A DNA stretch of 64,000 bases from Cladopsammia gracilis (lineage: Eukaryota > Cnidaria > Anthozoa > Scleractinia > Dendrophylliidae). Made by a program: the position numbers and the translations under genes. Below, in pieces: positions 10,079-36,842 of the stretch. The stretch spans positions 613,501 through 677,500 of the forward strand of contig JAJGOT010000346.1 of assembly GCA_022457155.1 (NCBI GenBank), given 5' to 3'. The notes beneath the pieces were generated by a model. That model was not told the origin of the DNA, did not search any database, and saw only the letters and a program-made list of their open reading frames with translations. The number at the start of each line of letters is the position of its first letter. Position 1 is the stretch's first letter.

Positions 10079-10570
10079 AACACATTCAGCCTGAAAATTG
10101 AAGATTGTTCTTATATATAAAAACTCTTCCCTTTTCAGTTTAATAGAACAAACAGTGTCTGTATAAATCTCTGTATAAATGCTAGTAATTTCACTTGCTG
10201 TGTATAGCAAATGTACAACAACTGTATTTGGAATTAAAAGTCTTATAATTACATGAAAAATATGCAACAATGTTGTGTGTCTCAAGTTTAATTTTCTCTC
10301 AAAGTTATGTATTTCATCAAAGTTAGTAAATCCCTTACATTTTTTTAGAAGTAAAAAATTAAGAACACTTAAGAACACTTTCAGGCTGATTTCACCTAAA
10401 ATACCCGATATATAGGAACCCAATCAGCCTGAACCCCGAAAATGGGTGTACTTGTATGCGGGTTGGGGGAGGAGCGTTGCGTGACGAGCTCTAATAACGG
10501 CTGCGTATGGGAAGCAAAGTCACGCGGTCAACTGATAAACAAAAACATTCTACTGTATTTACATATTTCT

Positions 10571-10716
10571 TAGCCTGTGAACAGGTCTCCTTGTGGGAGT
10601 ATGACGAAAGTAGATAGCGGCGAAAAGAAAACTCGCGAGGATCAGGAAAAGTCGGCGAGCGAAGCGAGTCGCGGGAAAACTGGGGAGAGGGGAAGAGGAT
10701 CTGTGCTGTTAGATCC
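10571..10716. mobile_element. Insertion in the 5' flank of cathepsin gene A
   Basis: The 5' flanks of genes A and B align on both sides: CACGCGGTCA and ACATATTTCT on the left, TGATACC and CACAATCACG on the right. Gene A carries about 140 extra bases here, beginning near TAGCCTGTGAACAGG. No clean terminal repeats were resolved, so boundaries are approximate. Confidence 0.45.
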
Positions 10717-10770
10717 TGCATGCTTGATACTTAATGTTGAAAAATGATACCCTCTTGCACAATCACGCGA

Positions 10771-10854
10771 CAACCTCGTTCCCAGGGTCTCTCATCTTCC
10801 CGTCCCCTGGAGCGAGAGGGGGCGGGAAGATGAGAGACCCTGGGAACGAGGTTG
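10771..10854. mobile_element. 84-bp MITE in the gene A promoter region
   Basis: Perfect 32-bp terminal inverted repeats, beginning CAACCTCGTTCCCAGGG and ending CCCTGGGAACGAGGTTG, surround a 20-bp spacer. The flanking AATCACGCGA (10761-10770 and 10855-10864) is a 10-bp target duplication. Gene B has the uninterrupted site CACAATCACGCGATAG at about 21974-21989, confirming insertion after the A/B duplication. Confidence 0.9.
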
Positions 10855-10989
10855 AATCACGCGATAGTCTTGTGACTTCCAGCACCATTGTTGATGATAA
10901 ATTGTCAGCATTCCGGATTGAGGTGACCGTCTTGGATTTGCACTCTTACAGACGTTACAGAAAACAACTTAATTTGCACGGCGTCAAAA

Positions 10990-14986
<3,997 letters not shown>

Positions 14987-16853
14987 TTTAAAATGAATCT
15001 GATATTATTATCATTATTAGTGTTTTTGTGAAAGAACAGTCCCTGTTGCTATTAAAGATTTTTTTCTGCCGAGAATATATTGTCCAAGTATATAGTGTGA
15101 ATATATTGAGTAAAAAGAAGCAATGGGATTGAATCAAAGGGCTCATGAGCCTTCTCGTGAATACGAAACAACGTAAAAGGTTAAGTCCACAGATTGGTAT
15201 TATTTTTCCATTCTGGGTTTGAAGTCTTAGCCTGACATAAATATTGATTGTGTGAAACGAGACTGTCTAAACAAGTGAATGACGTAATACACTGGGGAAT
15301 TAATTGAGTGATTAATCGAGTGAAAATTTACATAACTGTCCCCTTACGCTATATCTCGTTCAACGCTTCGCTTGTTCACGAGATAAAAAGACGTCAGTGA
15401 AATGATTTTCTTTTAAAAGCCTCGTTATCAATTATTATAATTAACACGGTGCACCTTACCCGTTGATACCGGCATAGATCAGTGGTGGATCTAGGGGAGG
15501 GACCCTATATTAGGACCAGAGGCATAACCACGTGGTTTTAGTATCTGTGACGTAAGTTTTGTTATTACCCAGAAACCCCTGCGTACCGCTTTGGTACGCC
15601 ATTTCCTTGTGGACATGTTGACCGGAACAGTAAACCTTTCTTCTTGAGTTCAAACCTTTCTTGAACCGACTCGATTTATACTCCGTCCGGAGCTTATTAA
15701 GCTACTGACTCCGTACATCGCAGTATCCACATGCAAAGAAAATGGAATAGCTACAGGTCCTTTCAGGTTCTACTTTTCCCCTTGTAATACTTTTCTTTGC
15801 GCTTAATCTTTCTTTCGTTCCACACCGACTTCTGAACGCCTGAAACAGGCTATAATCAGTTTCATTAAAGCTGTTCTTGTACCCCATTCACACCAACGCT
15901 AAAATATGTTCAAATGTTGTTTAGTCTTAAACAGGTTTAGAAAAATACCTCCTAACCTCCTGTGATATTTGGAGTGAAATATTTACTAAAAGAAACTTTA
16001 TTGACTTTTATAACCATTCCAGATAGTTTGAGACATATACATTTAAAAACGTTCAAGATAGAGGCTAAAAACGTAGTGGACGAAACAGCTGTCCATGGCT
16101 GCCACTGCCAGGGTGATATGACTGTGCGCATGCGTAAGGTACTGGCCAGGCCGCGGGGTTGGTGTTTGAGTGTGTCACTTGCTTTTTCGTGTTTAAACTA
16201 AAGGCAACATTAAAACATGTTTAAGCGTTGGTGAATGGGATATTAGTCTCTCAAATCATAATTTGAGTCCGATTTTCAATTTTTAATTTTCAAAATTTAA
16301 CCCTTTAACTCCCCAGAGTGTCAAAGATCAAAAATCAAGAAAAATCCCAAATTTTGTTCTGTAAAATATTAAAAAACAAATGACACCATGCAAAAGTGCT
16401 GCCAAAGGGGTTTCATTTGAATGGTCACACCATAGGATTTCGTTCACAGACTCAAAAGTTAAAACTGCAATACATGTCTCTCGAATGTCTCCATGATTAA
16501 CTCTGGGAGTGAAAGGGCTACATTCGGATGGCTATTTTCTAATTTCATTTTTCGATTTGAGCAACCAGTTTTTATTTCCGCTCTCTGGCTCTATGAAAGT
16601 TGATATTCGTTTTTCAAATTCCTGAAAAAACGGTTGGTATTCGGTACAATTGAGAGGCTTGCCGCTTTTTCCCCAGCCACCGTCAGCTCGATCTTATTTT
16701 CCACGTAGCTCGATTTTCTTTGTTCTTTTCAGGGGAATATATCACATAACCCCGTTCATTATAGTGTCTGAAAAGCTGGGTGCGGCTTTGATTGTAACAG
16801 GGGAGAGGCGGGGCTGAAAACAATAGCTGATAACAATAGCAAAACAAAGGATT
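14987..16853. other. Intergenic DNA downstream of gene A
   Basis: Contains the gene A 3' UTR and poly(A) signal, then AT-rich DNA with only short open frames. No gene recognised. Confidence 0.5.
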
Positions 16854-16966
16854 ATATATTCCCCTCAACATATTCCCCTCAACATATACCCCCCAACATA
16901 TTCCCCCAACATATTCCCCTCGACATATTCCCCTCGCCTTAGTCCCCTCGACTTATTTCCCACATA
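16854..16966. repeat. Minisatellite, ~14-bp units
   Basis: Tandem variants of CCCCTCAACATATT, with decay toward CCCCTCGACTTATT, about eight units. Function unknown. Confidence 0.85.
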
Positions 16967-17859
16967 ATAGAATAACACAAACGGGAAGACAAAATAGGGC
17001 GTAACAAGGAAAACGCTCTAGCGTCGGTCAATATTTTTTGTTTACAAGAAAAGACAACTTCATCAATCATATTCCTACGTAATTAACTTGCCGGTCGCGA
17101 CCAAAAAGCGAAATGTTAATAACATTCGATGCCTCGTACCTCGATTTAGGTTTCGGGTCTTCAATAATGTATGACGCCTCGTTTTACGCTTGAACCTGAA
17201 TATGTTTCTGCCGCTTTCCCTTGGAAAACACACCGCAACCACTCCATTGATCTTCGAAAGATGAAGGCGGGCAGTTGGGCCATGGCGAGACCACTAGTAC
17301 TGTTCATACATTTTCTTCTCTCTCTCTCTCCTTCTACTCATAACGAAGCAACGTGCTCAATGCAAATTTGACAAAAGCAAAACATGTTTACCGTCTCGCT
17401 TCGTAATGTGCCGTGATCCAATGCGGCCTTGCGGAATCATGCTTTTTTGCATTTGAATTGAACGGAATGTTACTCTCCGAAAAATTAATAGTTTCTTTGT
17501 TTTAGAAAACCTCACAAGATGGAAAATAAGCATGTTATTGACCAGTCCCTCGGGGATATGTGATATATTCCCTCGCTCCTGGTCAATAACCCTTACTTAG
17601 TAACAGGATCTAACAGGAGCGATGAAAGACGTTATCACATGTAGATGTACCTGGACTAGAAATTATCTGTAATTAAATCTGTCTTAAGTTCATAAAATGC
17701 ATGTTTTTAAAATGTTTATCACCGCTGTTTGTTTAATATTTTTAATCAAGCTACGATGACTGAAGACCAAGAGTTTAAATCTGTCTTCTTTTTTTAAATT
17801 CTCAACAATGACAGTGATTGTTGTCTTCAATCTTTATGGCCGCGTTAATCCAGATCCCG
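16967..17859. other. Intergenic DNA, nothing recognised
   Basis: Only short open frames; a short CT-rich run near 17315-17330. No gene or clear repeat found. Confidence 0.4.
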
Positions 17860-19035
17860 GGTGCTCCGCCCCGAGGTCCAAGGCCTTACCCTTTTATATA
17901 CCGTTTTTGATAGAAAATATAACTTTTTCATATACCTTCCATAGATAATGGTACCCCTTACATATATCTACAGAAGAATTATTGCATCTCTTTACTATAC
18001 CCTTGAAATAAACTCATCGAAAAATATCCACGGAAAAACATCAAGCGTTACCACTATTGATGTTAACCAAACAATAAATAAATAAATGGCAGTTTTCCCT
18101 ACCCTTTTCTATACTACATGTTCAACTCGTGAAATCCCTATCCTTTTATATATCTCCAGGCTCAAAAGGGTACACATTTCGGGCGGAGCATCCCCGTATA
18201 GCTTATTATAGGGAGTACCCCCCCCCCCTAAAAAATAAATAAATGGCAGTTTTCCCTAATAACTGTATATGCAAAGACCACCGTAACGAGAAGGAAGCAC
18301 CGGATCCTGTAGTAAAGCCCTAATCAGCTATAAAGTAATAAAACGATTTGATATAAGAAGCAACGCTGATAAATGGTACGGAAACGACTATATTTGTAAA
18401 AAAAATCCAATATTTCGAAAGGCACAGCCTTTCTTCTTCAGGGTCTTACAGATAATAACTCGTCAGGCAAAAAAACGTTACAATTTAAATTTGAAAGGGG
18501 GCGGGGGATTAAATATGACACTATGACAGCATAAACTGAAGTGACAAAGTAAATGTAAATAACCGTAAATAACTAAGCAATATAGAGGTAAGAAAAACAT
18601 GCAACACAACACCACAGTAAAAACTGAGAAAAGATGTCTGATGTTTTCTGTATAGCGATCCTGTATAGCTCATTATAGGGAGTACCCCCTCCTCCTAAAA
18701 AGTGAATAAATGGTAGTTTTCCCTACCCTTTTCTATACTACATGTTAAACTCGTGAAATCCCTATCTTTTTATATATCTCCAGCCTCAAAAAGGCACCTC
18801 TTTCGGGCGGGGCATTCCCTGATCTTGTATAGCTCATTATAGTGAGTACCCCCTCCCCCCTAAAAATAAATAAATGGCAGTTTTCCCTACCCTTTTCTAT
18901 ACTACATGTTCAAATCGTGAAATTCCTACCCGTTATATACCTCCAGCCTCAAAAAGGTACCCATTTCGGGCCGGGCATTCCCCGATCCTGTATAGCTCAT
19001 TATAGGGAGTACACCCCCCCCCCCCCCCCCTCCTA
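17860..19035. repeat. Nested/tandem copies of a C-tract-ended repeat family
   Basis: A unit of about 155-180 bp recurs. It reads TGGCAGTTTTCCCTACCC, TATACTACATGTT, TCGTGAAAT, TTTCGGGCGG and GGGAGTACCCCCCC, with copies starting near 18088, 18714 and 18876 and a diverged part from 17860. A foreign segment (about 18258-18655) interrupts the array. The GGGAGTACCCCC end resembles the right end of the 23260-23749 MITE, so this is probably the same family nested in itself. Confidence 0.65.
18395..18445 (-). mobile_element. PLE-type terminal motif (relic)
   Basis: On the minus strand, CCCTGAAGAAGAAAGGC, loop TGT, GCCTTTC and GAAATATTGG form a hammerhead-like arrangement with an altered core (CTGAAGA). 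This layout is frequent at the ends of PLE-like repeats. A similar motif occurs on the minus strand at about 20915-20960 (CTAAAGAAGGCTGG…CCAGCTGAAATATTG). Confidence 0.35.
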
Positions 19036-19193
19036 AAAAAAACAAAAACCGGGATCCAGATAGCTCATTCAGACTTACTTCTGGCAGGCACTGAACAAAT
19101 TCTCGGTATCTGATAAAAAAAACACACGACGAATTAGCCTTTTCTGTAGAAAAGAAACGACGAAATCGAAGTCTGTAAATGTTATGCTATGTT

Positions 19194-20674
19194 CCCGGCG
19201 TAGCTAATCGAACGTTCGGTAATCGAACCTAATCGAACTCAATCGCTCGATTGGGTTCGATTGGGTTCGGTAATCGAACTTAATCGAACTCACCGAAAAA
19301 TTTTGCCAATCGAACGCAATCGAACGTTCGGTAGTCGAACGCTTCAACAATCGAACGTAATCGAACTCATCGAACATAATCGAACACTTCAACAATCGGG
19401 CACTTCAACAAAGCGTTAGTCTTATTTTTGTTACATTTAATGAACTGTTCTAACATTGAAAGTCTAGCTTACATTGCTTGCATTTTGCAGCAGCTTCTGC
19501 AAACACCACTTGCAGTTTTAATAGAAATCTACTTTGAGGCAATGAGAACACTTTTAGCGTTAGTGGTAACTATCCTGTACACACTGTACACCGTTGCGTG
19601 CGTCCAGATCCAGTTGCAGTGGTCGTTTTTAACCCGTGAATATACGCGCATGCGTAATGAACGGGTTATCGGTAACGGCGACAGATATGCAAATGAGTCA
19701 CTCACTCGCTCACTCCTTCCATCAGCTGTAAACTTAGTGACGTAATGCTTTGTTACGAATGCGTTTTGTAACAAGAACAGCGTGAATCCAGCGATAACAA
19801 TAACTAAATTGGTGTAAACGAATATAAACAACAATAAGCTTAAAGATGTTTCGCATTAGGAGTCTTTAATGCAACGTTAAAATCGATCTAAAAGGAATTT
19901 TCAACTGAGACACGCGTTTTGATGGTTATCTGCCTTCAAGTAATAAAATTTATCCCATTACACATCAGTGGTCACGGTGGTCGTGTGGTGTAAATTGCGG
20001 ACTTACAACCGAAAGGCCAAGGTTCGAATCTCGCTCGGGGCGTTCTTTTTTTTTTCTTTTTTTCTTTTCTTTCTTCTTCGGACTGAACATTATGAAAGTG
20101 ATGTATTGTATTTTTATTTTTTTGGGTTGTCAAAAATCCTTACGTTTAATTAAAAAAAATATTGAACCGTGAAACAGTGAAAACATAAGCTTACCGCAAT
20201 TATTGCCTTACGCGTTAGCATTTCAAATTCACGGGTTGGCTCTAAGGAGCCTTTGATTAAGTAATCTATCCGAAACTTTAGCGACGACGGTATAAACATT
20301 TTAATATTATCCCCGTTCGGTGTTATTCCGAACGATATGAAGTACTGAGCTGTTCATGTTATATTGTGAATTAATCAATTTCGAATCACCGTAACAATAA
20401 AGATTTTAGTTAATTGAAATGTGTTAATATCTCTCACAATTGCTCCGCTAGTAAAGGATCAGTTAAAGGGTGAAATTCTTCCACCGAACAAAATCGAACC
20501 AATCGCCTCGACTGGGTTCGATTGGATTCGGTAATCGAACTTAATCGAACTCACCCAAAAGTTCCAGTTCGATTATGTTCGATTACCGAACCAATCGAAC
20601 TCCAATCGAACGATTTAGTTCGATTGGATTCGATTGGTTTTTGGTTCGGATTCGTTCGATTAGCTACGCCGGGG
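19194..20674. mobile_element. DNA transposon with AATCGAAC-repeat ends
   Basis: The left end CCCGGCGTAGCTAATCGAAC is the inverse of the right end GTTCGATTAGCTACGCCGGG, and TATGTT flanks both sides (19188-19193 and 20675-20680) as a likely target duplication. The outer ~200 bp at each end are packed with AATCGAAC/GTTCGATT in both orientations. No transposase is visible, so it is non-autonomous. It carries a tRNA-like SINE in its interior. Confidence 0.85.
19640..20260 (+). repeat. SINE-like composite repeat with tRNA-like head
   Basis: At about 19970-20042 lies a tRNA-like segment with an A-box (TGGTCGTGTGG) and B-box (GGTTCGAATCT), followed by a T-rich run. Flanking sequence on both sides (GAGTCACTCACTCGCTCACTCC; GCGTTAGCATTTCAAATTC) recurs, inverted, at 26537-26905, and part of it at 33995-34140. 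It is a dispersed family rather than a functional tRNA. Confidence 0.6.
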
Positions 20675-21257
20675 TATGTTGTGGTACACGCAAAAGGGTT
20701 TTTTTTTGCTGTTGGTTTCAGATTTTTTGCCTGCTTTAATTTTATTATTTCTATAGTAGGATCTTTGTTTACGTGTTTGTGCTTCAATAGCCTGCATTAC
20801 ATGGAACCGCTTCACTCCCAGAGTCAATACTGAAGACATGAAGTGTAGTTCTAAAATCCTATGGTATGAGACTTAAAAGCAAAGCTGAAAACAGCGTATA
20901 TTTTGTTGAGTACAATATTTCAGCTGGCCAGACCAGCCTTCTTTAGGTACAAGATGTTACTAAATAAACAATATGTTATACGATGTTATACGTACATGGA
21001 GAATTTCGCAATATAGAAGAATTAAGTAATACAGGATGTGACGAAATCGGAAACTAAAACGAAAAAGTATTACATTTCATCACGTTTGTTCATGCCGTGT
21101 GGCTCTAAAGTATTACCTTTATAGATAAGATATGATTCCCTGGCTTTACGTATCGAGTCACGGGAAGTGTGAATAGTTTCTAAAGGAATTAGTTGCATGT
21201 CGGAGTTAGAATGGTTAGGATTAGAAAGAAAATGTTCCGCAGCAGTAGTAGATTTAG
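20675..21257. other. Intergenic DNA
   Basis: No gene. Contains the PLE-type motif noted near 20915-20960 and otherwise nothing recognised. Confidence 0.4.
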
Positions 21258-21267
21258 ATCTGATGTT

Positions 21268-21416
21268 AGACTACGATTAGTCCCTCCTTTTTCCTCAGGG
21301 ATAGTAGAGCGAGCGAGACGCGCGGCGCTTTTCTCGCGTGGAGTGATTTTCACGCGCGCTCGCGTTTCGCTCGCTCTACTATCCCTGAGGAAAAAGGAGG
21401 GACTACTCGTAGTCTA
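21268..21416. mobile_element. Foldback MITE with 10-bp target duplication
   Basis: Long inverted arms (AGACTACGATTAGTCCCTCC at the left; GGAGGGACTACTCGTAGTCT at the right) surround a GC-rich centre. ATCTGATGTT flanks both sides (21258-21267, 21417-21426). Non-coding. Confidence 0.9.
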
Positions 21417-21754
21417 ATCTGATGTTGGTCTTGTCAACTGACCGCCTGTGTATGACCATTTAAATTTTAAAACCTCTTTGGCAATACTTTTGCATAGTAA
21501 AATTGTTTTTTTAATATTATACAAAATGAAATGGGATTTTTCTTGAATTTTTCTGTTTGGCACATAAATAACACTTGTAGCTACAAATATATGAACTCCA
21601 TAAATCGAAGGTGCTTAGCAAACTTCACGAAAACTTAGACCTCAGTAGATTTTTGTCTGAATTATGCTATTATATTAGGCAAAGTCTTACTGAAAAAGAA
21701 AGCCTCTGGGACCAGGGTAGCAAAACGTATGTTTTTCTTTTACTGTTTCTCAGC

Positions 21755-21838
21755 CGTGCTAGCCTGTGCGCAGACGTCTCCTATTTCCTATTTCCTTCCG
21801 CGCAAGGACGCGCAAAGACGTCCGCGCAGGCTAGCACG
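21755..21838. mobile_element. Short foldback MITE upstream of gene B
   Basis: CGTGCTAGCCTGTGCGCAGA pairs with the right end CCGCGCAGGCTAGCACG. It lies in the 5' flank of gene B where homology with the gene A flank breaks. Confidence 0.7.
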
Positions 21839-21871
21839 AGATCGCGATGTGATGCCCCGTCACGATTATCA

Positions 21872-22098
21872 AAAGTCACGCGGTCAGTAAACAAAAACAT
21901 TACATTTACATATTTCTGTTAAGCGTTTTGCTGAATCATGATCGATACTTGTTGTAAAATGATACCATCTTGCACAATCACGCGATAGTCTTGTGACTTC
22001 CATCATTGTTGATGATAAATTGTCAGAATTCCGGACTAAGGTGACTGTCTCGGATTTGCACTTTTACAGAGAACAACTCAATTTGTACGGCGTCAAAA
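21872..22098 (+). promoter_or_regulatory. Conserved 5' flank of gene B (shared with gene A)
   Basis: This region aligns with 10518-10989 of gene A once A's insertions are removed. Shared blocks include CACGCGGTCA, CACAATCACGCGATAG, GACTTCCA, GATGATAAATTGTCAG and GGCGTCAAAA before the ATG. Conservation between duplicates marks the probable promoter and 5' UTR; no TATA box is obvious. Confidence 0.5.
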
Positions 22099-28255
<6,157 letters not shown>

Positions 28256-29419
28256 TCTAACTCAACTTTAAAATTAGCAATGGGATTTAGGCTTTTTTCA
28301 GTCTGTTTTCAAGTAAATTTGTTTTTGTTATATAAATACAGTGTGTAAGTGGACCATGAAACGGTCGTAGGAATAGGAGAAAATCTGCAAATGCAAGCAG
28401 AAGCGGCTCCTGATGCAAGGCAACGAGGCTGTGCTCAATTACAACAACCTGTCAATGTAGCTTTTGTCACGTTTTAACTTAATTTAGCTTTTGTTTTAAT
28501 TGAATTTTGTAAAACCTGCTTCAGCAAGAGACGTCATTCTGCTTGATAAACCAATACAACTGAATGTAGTAAAAGTAAATGTAATAAAATGACATTTTGT
28601 CAACATTTGAATGATAGTAATTATACGTGTCTAGAACAGCCCCTCAAGGGTGTGGATTAAGTGAGTGGATAAGCGAGCAAAAGCTTGGGTGTGATTAGCC
28701 TGTAAGCAGGCTCCTCAGTGGTCATATAGGATTATAGCGGACTGGACTGTTCACAGCCTAGCGTGTGATTGTGCAATCGTAATTACCGGCTTGTTATAGA
28801 CTGAACAAACATGGAGAAACAAAACTTGCGCATACATTTTCAATAAGTTTATGGTGTTTTACACCTGTGAAATACCGCGCAAAAAAAGAAGGCGAAACCA
28901 AACTAAACGAAACAAAAAAACTGCGTTCGAAACTAATGTTTGAGTCTACTACTGCTGAGAAAGCCATAACAGAATTGATTCTACTTTTTTTAACCCTCAA
29001 GTCGCAACAGTGTTCAGCATCAAACAGTTCCCCTTGTTTTAAATATCAATGCTTACTTATGAAAGAGATCATCAGCCAAAAACAAACCCTAACGAAGTTG
29101 TATAAGACTATTGCTCATAACCGGAATTTTACGGTATCCCCACTACTGCTACAATGGTGAAAAGAAAGGAGAATTTGTATTTTGATATTGGGGATGGGTT
29201 GCCAAATATACTCATGATGCGTGCAGACGTCTTCTATATCCTCGTCTGCACGCAGGCTAACTCAAATGTCGAAAGATGTCGAGTGAAATCTGGTACAAAT
29301 ACCCATCCCTAAATTGTTCTATACACCCAAATGTTTTGACAATGAAGTTTACTGAGGATTGCATGGATCACTGTTCACAAACTATACAACACGCTCTACA
29401 ACCGACCACTATCGTAATT
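28256..29419. other. Intergenic DNA between genes B and C
   Basis: No gene. Near 29175-29200 there is a short match to gene B's intron 5 (GAGAATTTGTATTTTGATATTGGG-type text at 28010-28040). A CAGACGTC/GCACGCAGGCTA foldback relic lies near 29222-29262. Confidence 0.4.
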
Positions 29420-29482
29420 CTACAGTAGTTTTATTGAATCACACAGCAGCAAGGACATAAAGCGGGTGATAAAACATTTCAT
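29420..29482 (-). pseudogene. Inverted relic of cathepsin gene C exon 1
   Basis: On the minus strand, from ATG at 29482, the reading is MKCFITRFMSLLLCDSI and then diverges to a stop after 20 codons. It matches the signal peptide of gene C (MKCFITCFMSLLLCDSI). It is the outer end of the large inverted repeat at 29432-30270. Confidence 0.85.
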
Positions 29483-29784
29483 TTTGATATACGATTCCGT
29501 CAATGAGCTGTACAAAACATCGACAATATTAAGTAGTTAGTATGAGCAGATATATATGTGTAATTAAATGATGATATTTGCAAACACTGTCAAGATCTGT
29601 CAAGACTCCTTTGCGTTGCGAATTCACGAGTAGAGTCACGAGACGTATAAAAATAGCTGCCAAAATAACGTGACTACCGGTACACGTATCGGCAAACTGC
29701 GTAAATTCTCGCGTAGGTACCTCCCCCCTCAGCAAAAATTAGAAATGATTACCCCTTCCCTCCTCCCCTTGGATACGCCCCCCC

Positions 29785-29840
<56 letters not shown>

Positions 29841-30219
29841 ATTGGCAAATTGTAGCCTTTGTCAAGTTTTTAAAGCCTGCAAGTGCTAGAGAGAGAGAAA
29901 GAGAGAGGGGGGGGGGGGGGGGGGGGAGGTGGGGGCGTATTCAAGAAGAGGAGGGAAGGGGTACTCATTTCTAATTTTTGCTGAGAGGGGAGGTACCTAC
30001 GCGAGAATTTACGCATTTTACTGACGTGTACCGGCCGGTAGTCGCGTTATTTTGGCAGCTATTTTTATACGTCTCGTGACTCTACTCGAATTCGCAAGGT
30101 AAAGGAGTCTTGACGGTGTTTGCGACCAAATATCATCATTTATTTACACATATATCTGCTCATACTTAGTACATATTGTCGATATTTTGTACAGCTCATT
30201 TACGTTATCGTATATCAAA

Positions 30220-35749
<5,530 letters not shown>

Positions 35750-35905
35750 GTAAGTATCATGCATTCAATTTTTTGGGGTTTGTAACAAAGGGTCCATGTG
35801 CAATTATTTTTCATGCCTCCAAAAGAAAAGAAATGCAACGTCCGAGGAATCCTCCTCAAATCGGCATCAAGCAGATTATATATATATTATATAGATTATA
35901 TAGAT

Positions 35906-35907
<2 letters not shown>

Positions 35908-35944
<37 letters not shown>
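35908..35944. repeat. (TA)n microsatellite
   Basis: Uninterrupted TA repeat in the last intron of gene C. Confidence 0.9.
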
Positions 35945-35949
<5 letters not shown>

Positions 35950-36365
35950 TATGTATACAATGTGCCCTCCCGGTTGTTACCATAATGACTTTATGGCAAC
36001 TCCTGAACTTGGGCACAGGATGTACGGTTAATATATTTTATTGAATAACATACACCACATTAACAATAAATCGTTACACAAAAAAAGTCATAAAACAAAA
36101 TGAACGTAAGCAGATTTTAAATTATAGCGGCTTTCAATTGCGGCTTTCAAAACCAAAGAAATTGTTCTGGCCAATCACAACAGACGCAGACAATCAAATG
36201 AACAGATGAGAACTCAAATCAAATACATCTCGCGCCAAGCGCGGAAAAACAAGTGCGAGTAAGTCACCATTAGTTTTGGTTTTACTTCTGATTGGTTGAG
36301 AAAGTGGCGCGAAATTTTTAGCCAATCGAAAGGCGTAGCAATGCAAAACCAAAGCAATCGCCATT

Positions 36366-36411
36366 GTCACCAATCATTCCAGTTTCATCGTAGCGGAGTT
36401 TATGATGACCC
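36366..36411 (+). pseudogene. Relic of cathepsin exon 5 (3' end)
   Basis: Translation HQSFQFHRSGVYDDP aligns with [15 protein letters not shown] at the end of exon 5 in genes B and C. It ends at a GCAAGT donor-like site and sits after the shared intronic repeat. Only the 3' part remains, so it is a leftover of a further duplicated exon. Confidence 0.8.
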
Positions 36412-36469
36412 GCAAGTCAGGGTTATGCTTCTTCAGTTCAGTTCAACTAATTTAATTTTTGCCTTCTCT

Positions 36470-36609
<140 letters not shown>

Positions 36610-36842
36610 ATACATTCCCCAAAAGTAATGATAGCAAGAATTTTGGCTTTAAACACAACGTTTTAACTTGGTATTTTGTGCTAGGTCTTATTGGGCTACT
36701 CTTTACATTAAAACATTTTCAACTTAGGATTTTAAGTGATGCGACTCAAAATATAAGAGGTTTTTCAAAAATCAAGTGTTCCGCGCGTTTTTGCTTTTTG
36801 TTCCTTTTATTACTTTAGGAACAAATTAAATATGTACAAAAA

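Noticed and set aside
9929..10423. 164-residue minus-strand frame
   Set aside because: Built on the TA microsatellite and the palindrome; Tyr/Ile run, no domain.
19970..20042. Functional tRNA gene
   Set aside because: The T-stem and acceptor pair poorly, and related flanking sequence recurs elsewhere; a SINE head fits better.
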